Shown: positions 12,159-12,593 of the stretch, one piece after another
Layout of the letters: every line of letters begins with the position of its first letter
How positions within the stretch are numbered: position 1 is the stretch's first letter
Source of the DNA: Candidatus Woesearchaeota archaeon
GTDB taxonomy: Archaea > Nanobdellota > Nanobdellia > Woesearchaeales > UBA10216
DNA length: 12,593 nucleotides
Assembly (NCBI GenBank): GCA_013331515.1
Contig: DUGG01000027.1
Location: 1-12,593, forward strand
Reading direction: 5' to 3'
Program-made: the position numbers and the translations under genes
The notes under the pieces: model-generated
What the model saw: the letters and a program-made list of their open reading frames with translations, nothing else
Told to the model about the DNA's origin: nothing
The model's database searches: none

Positions 12159-12593
12159 TTATTTCCAATATGCACGGCCATTCCGTGTCATGCATGGTGG
12201 CATGGTGACTGTTGTTCCCAAAAGCTTCTCAATGGTACGTCTTGTCTCTGGCGAAATCTCACTGAGGACCAGTTCAACCGACCTCATGCCGCTTTTCTCC
12301 AAGACGTTCTGAAGGGAAACTAACCGCCCGGCACCATCCAAAGGCAATGGGCTGAGTGCAATCCCGACATAAGCCGCGGTTCCGCAGAGCATGTAAACAA
12401 CATCTCTCTGGCCTTCGGGCGTATTCAGTCGCGTTACGTGGTCTGCTGAAGTAGGAACATAACTAAATCGTTGGTCTACAGTTACAAATGGGTTCTTATA
12501 GGCACGAGCCTGCTCAGCACCAATATTAATAAACGTTGGCCGCTCGTATTGTCCTATTACCGGCGCCACTTCCGGCCTTACAGGCTTATACAT
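12159..12593 (-). CDS. Unrecognised protein at the window edge
   Basis: 144 aa are visible. The ATG occupies the last three bases of the window, so the start may be here or further upstream. No family is recognised. The N-terminal part (1-60) is proline-, tyrosine- and valine-rich and probably extended. The middle contains YMLCGTAAYVGIALSPLPLD (67-86), a buried strand-like region. The end SVELVLSEISPETRRTIEKL (105-124) is helical. No signal peptide, membrane helix or metal-binding cluster is evident. It is convergent with the gene at 11437; 107 bases and the 53-nt repeat lie between their stops. Confidence 0.6.
   Translation of the reverse strand: MYKPVRPEVAPVIGQYERPTFINIGAEQARAYKNPFVTVDQRFSYVPTSADHVTRLNTPEGQRDVVYMLCGTAAYVGIALSPLPLDGAGRLVSLQNVLEKSGMRSVELVLSEISPETRRTIEKLLGTTVTMPPCMTRNGRAYWK

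Overview
The window looks archaeal. It carries a membrane-type archaeal Lon (LonB) C-terminal half, a PAC2 (COG1938-type) protein, an AsnC/Lrp regulator built from two tandem units, and a VapBC toxin-antitoxin remnant. Nearly every gene has an archaeal TATA box about 25 bases before its start codon, so most transcripts appear leaderless; three short-leader genes have a Shine-Dalgarno instead. Genes are small and change strand often. Coding regions are of moderate GC and the gaps are AT-rich. A DPANN-type archaeon would fit, but no phylogenetic marker here proves it. I found no tRNA, rRNA or CRISPR array.

Layout. 1-1056: end of lonB. 1053-1787 (-): unrecognised protein. 1851-3128 (-): homoserine dehydrogenase with an ACT domain, divergent from 3225-4190 (+), the double-Lrp regulator, with an operator-like inverted repeat around the regulator's TATA box. 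4129-5928 (-): 599-residue protein with an EgtD-like methyltransferase C-terminal half. 5929-6188: stacked inverted repeats. 6189-6872 (+): MscS/TM_helix-type membrane protein, ending in a hairpin plus T-rich terminator. 6963-7421 (-): small two-TM coiled-coil protein, divergent from 7526-8242 (+), the PAC2 protein. 8230-9160 (-): vapB followed by a vapC split by a 232-bp hairpin-rich insertion. 9161-9646: AT-rich, palindrome-dense gap. 9647-9832 (+): small coiled-coil protein. 9872-12120: a roughly 2.2-kb block bounded by two inverted copies of a 53-nt repeat. The block contains a 70-residue membrane protein (-), a frameshifted unknown gene, a DedA-family protein and another membrane protein. 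12159-12593 (-): unrecognised protein at the window edge.

How it fits together. The clearest functional pair is homoserine dehydrogenase and the divergent amino-acid-responsive regulator type, which suggests local control of the aspartate-family (Thr/Met) branch. A TACYAAA-type sequence lies upstream of the TATA box of the regulator gene. It recurs at nearly the same distance inside a 27-nt promoter block shared (24 of 27 bases) by the unknown gene at 1787 and the methyltransferase-like gene at 5928. These may form a small regulon.

Most notable. (1) A short palindrome-rich element inserted in vapC with a 5-bp target duplication, whose removal restores an intact 146-residue PIN frame. That frame also lacks the first catalytic Asp. 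(2) The duplicated promoter block. (3) The EgtD-like protein with an unrecognised N-terminal half. (4) The 53-nt inverted repeats placed just after gene ends. (5) A gene broken at a T7 run that forms a perfect slippery heptamer.
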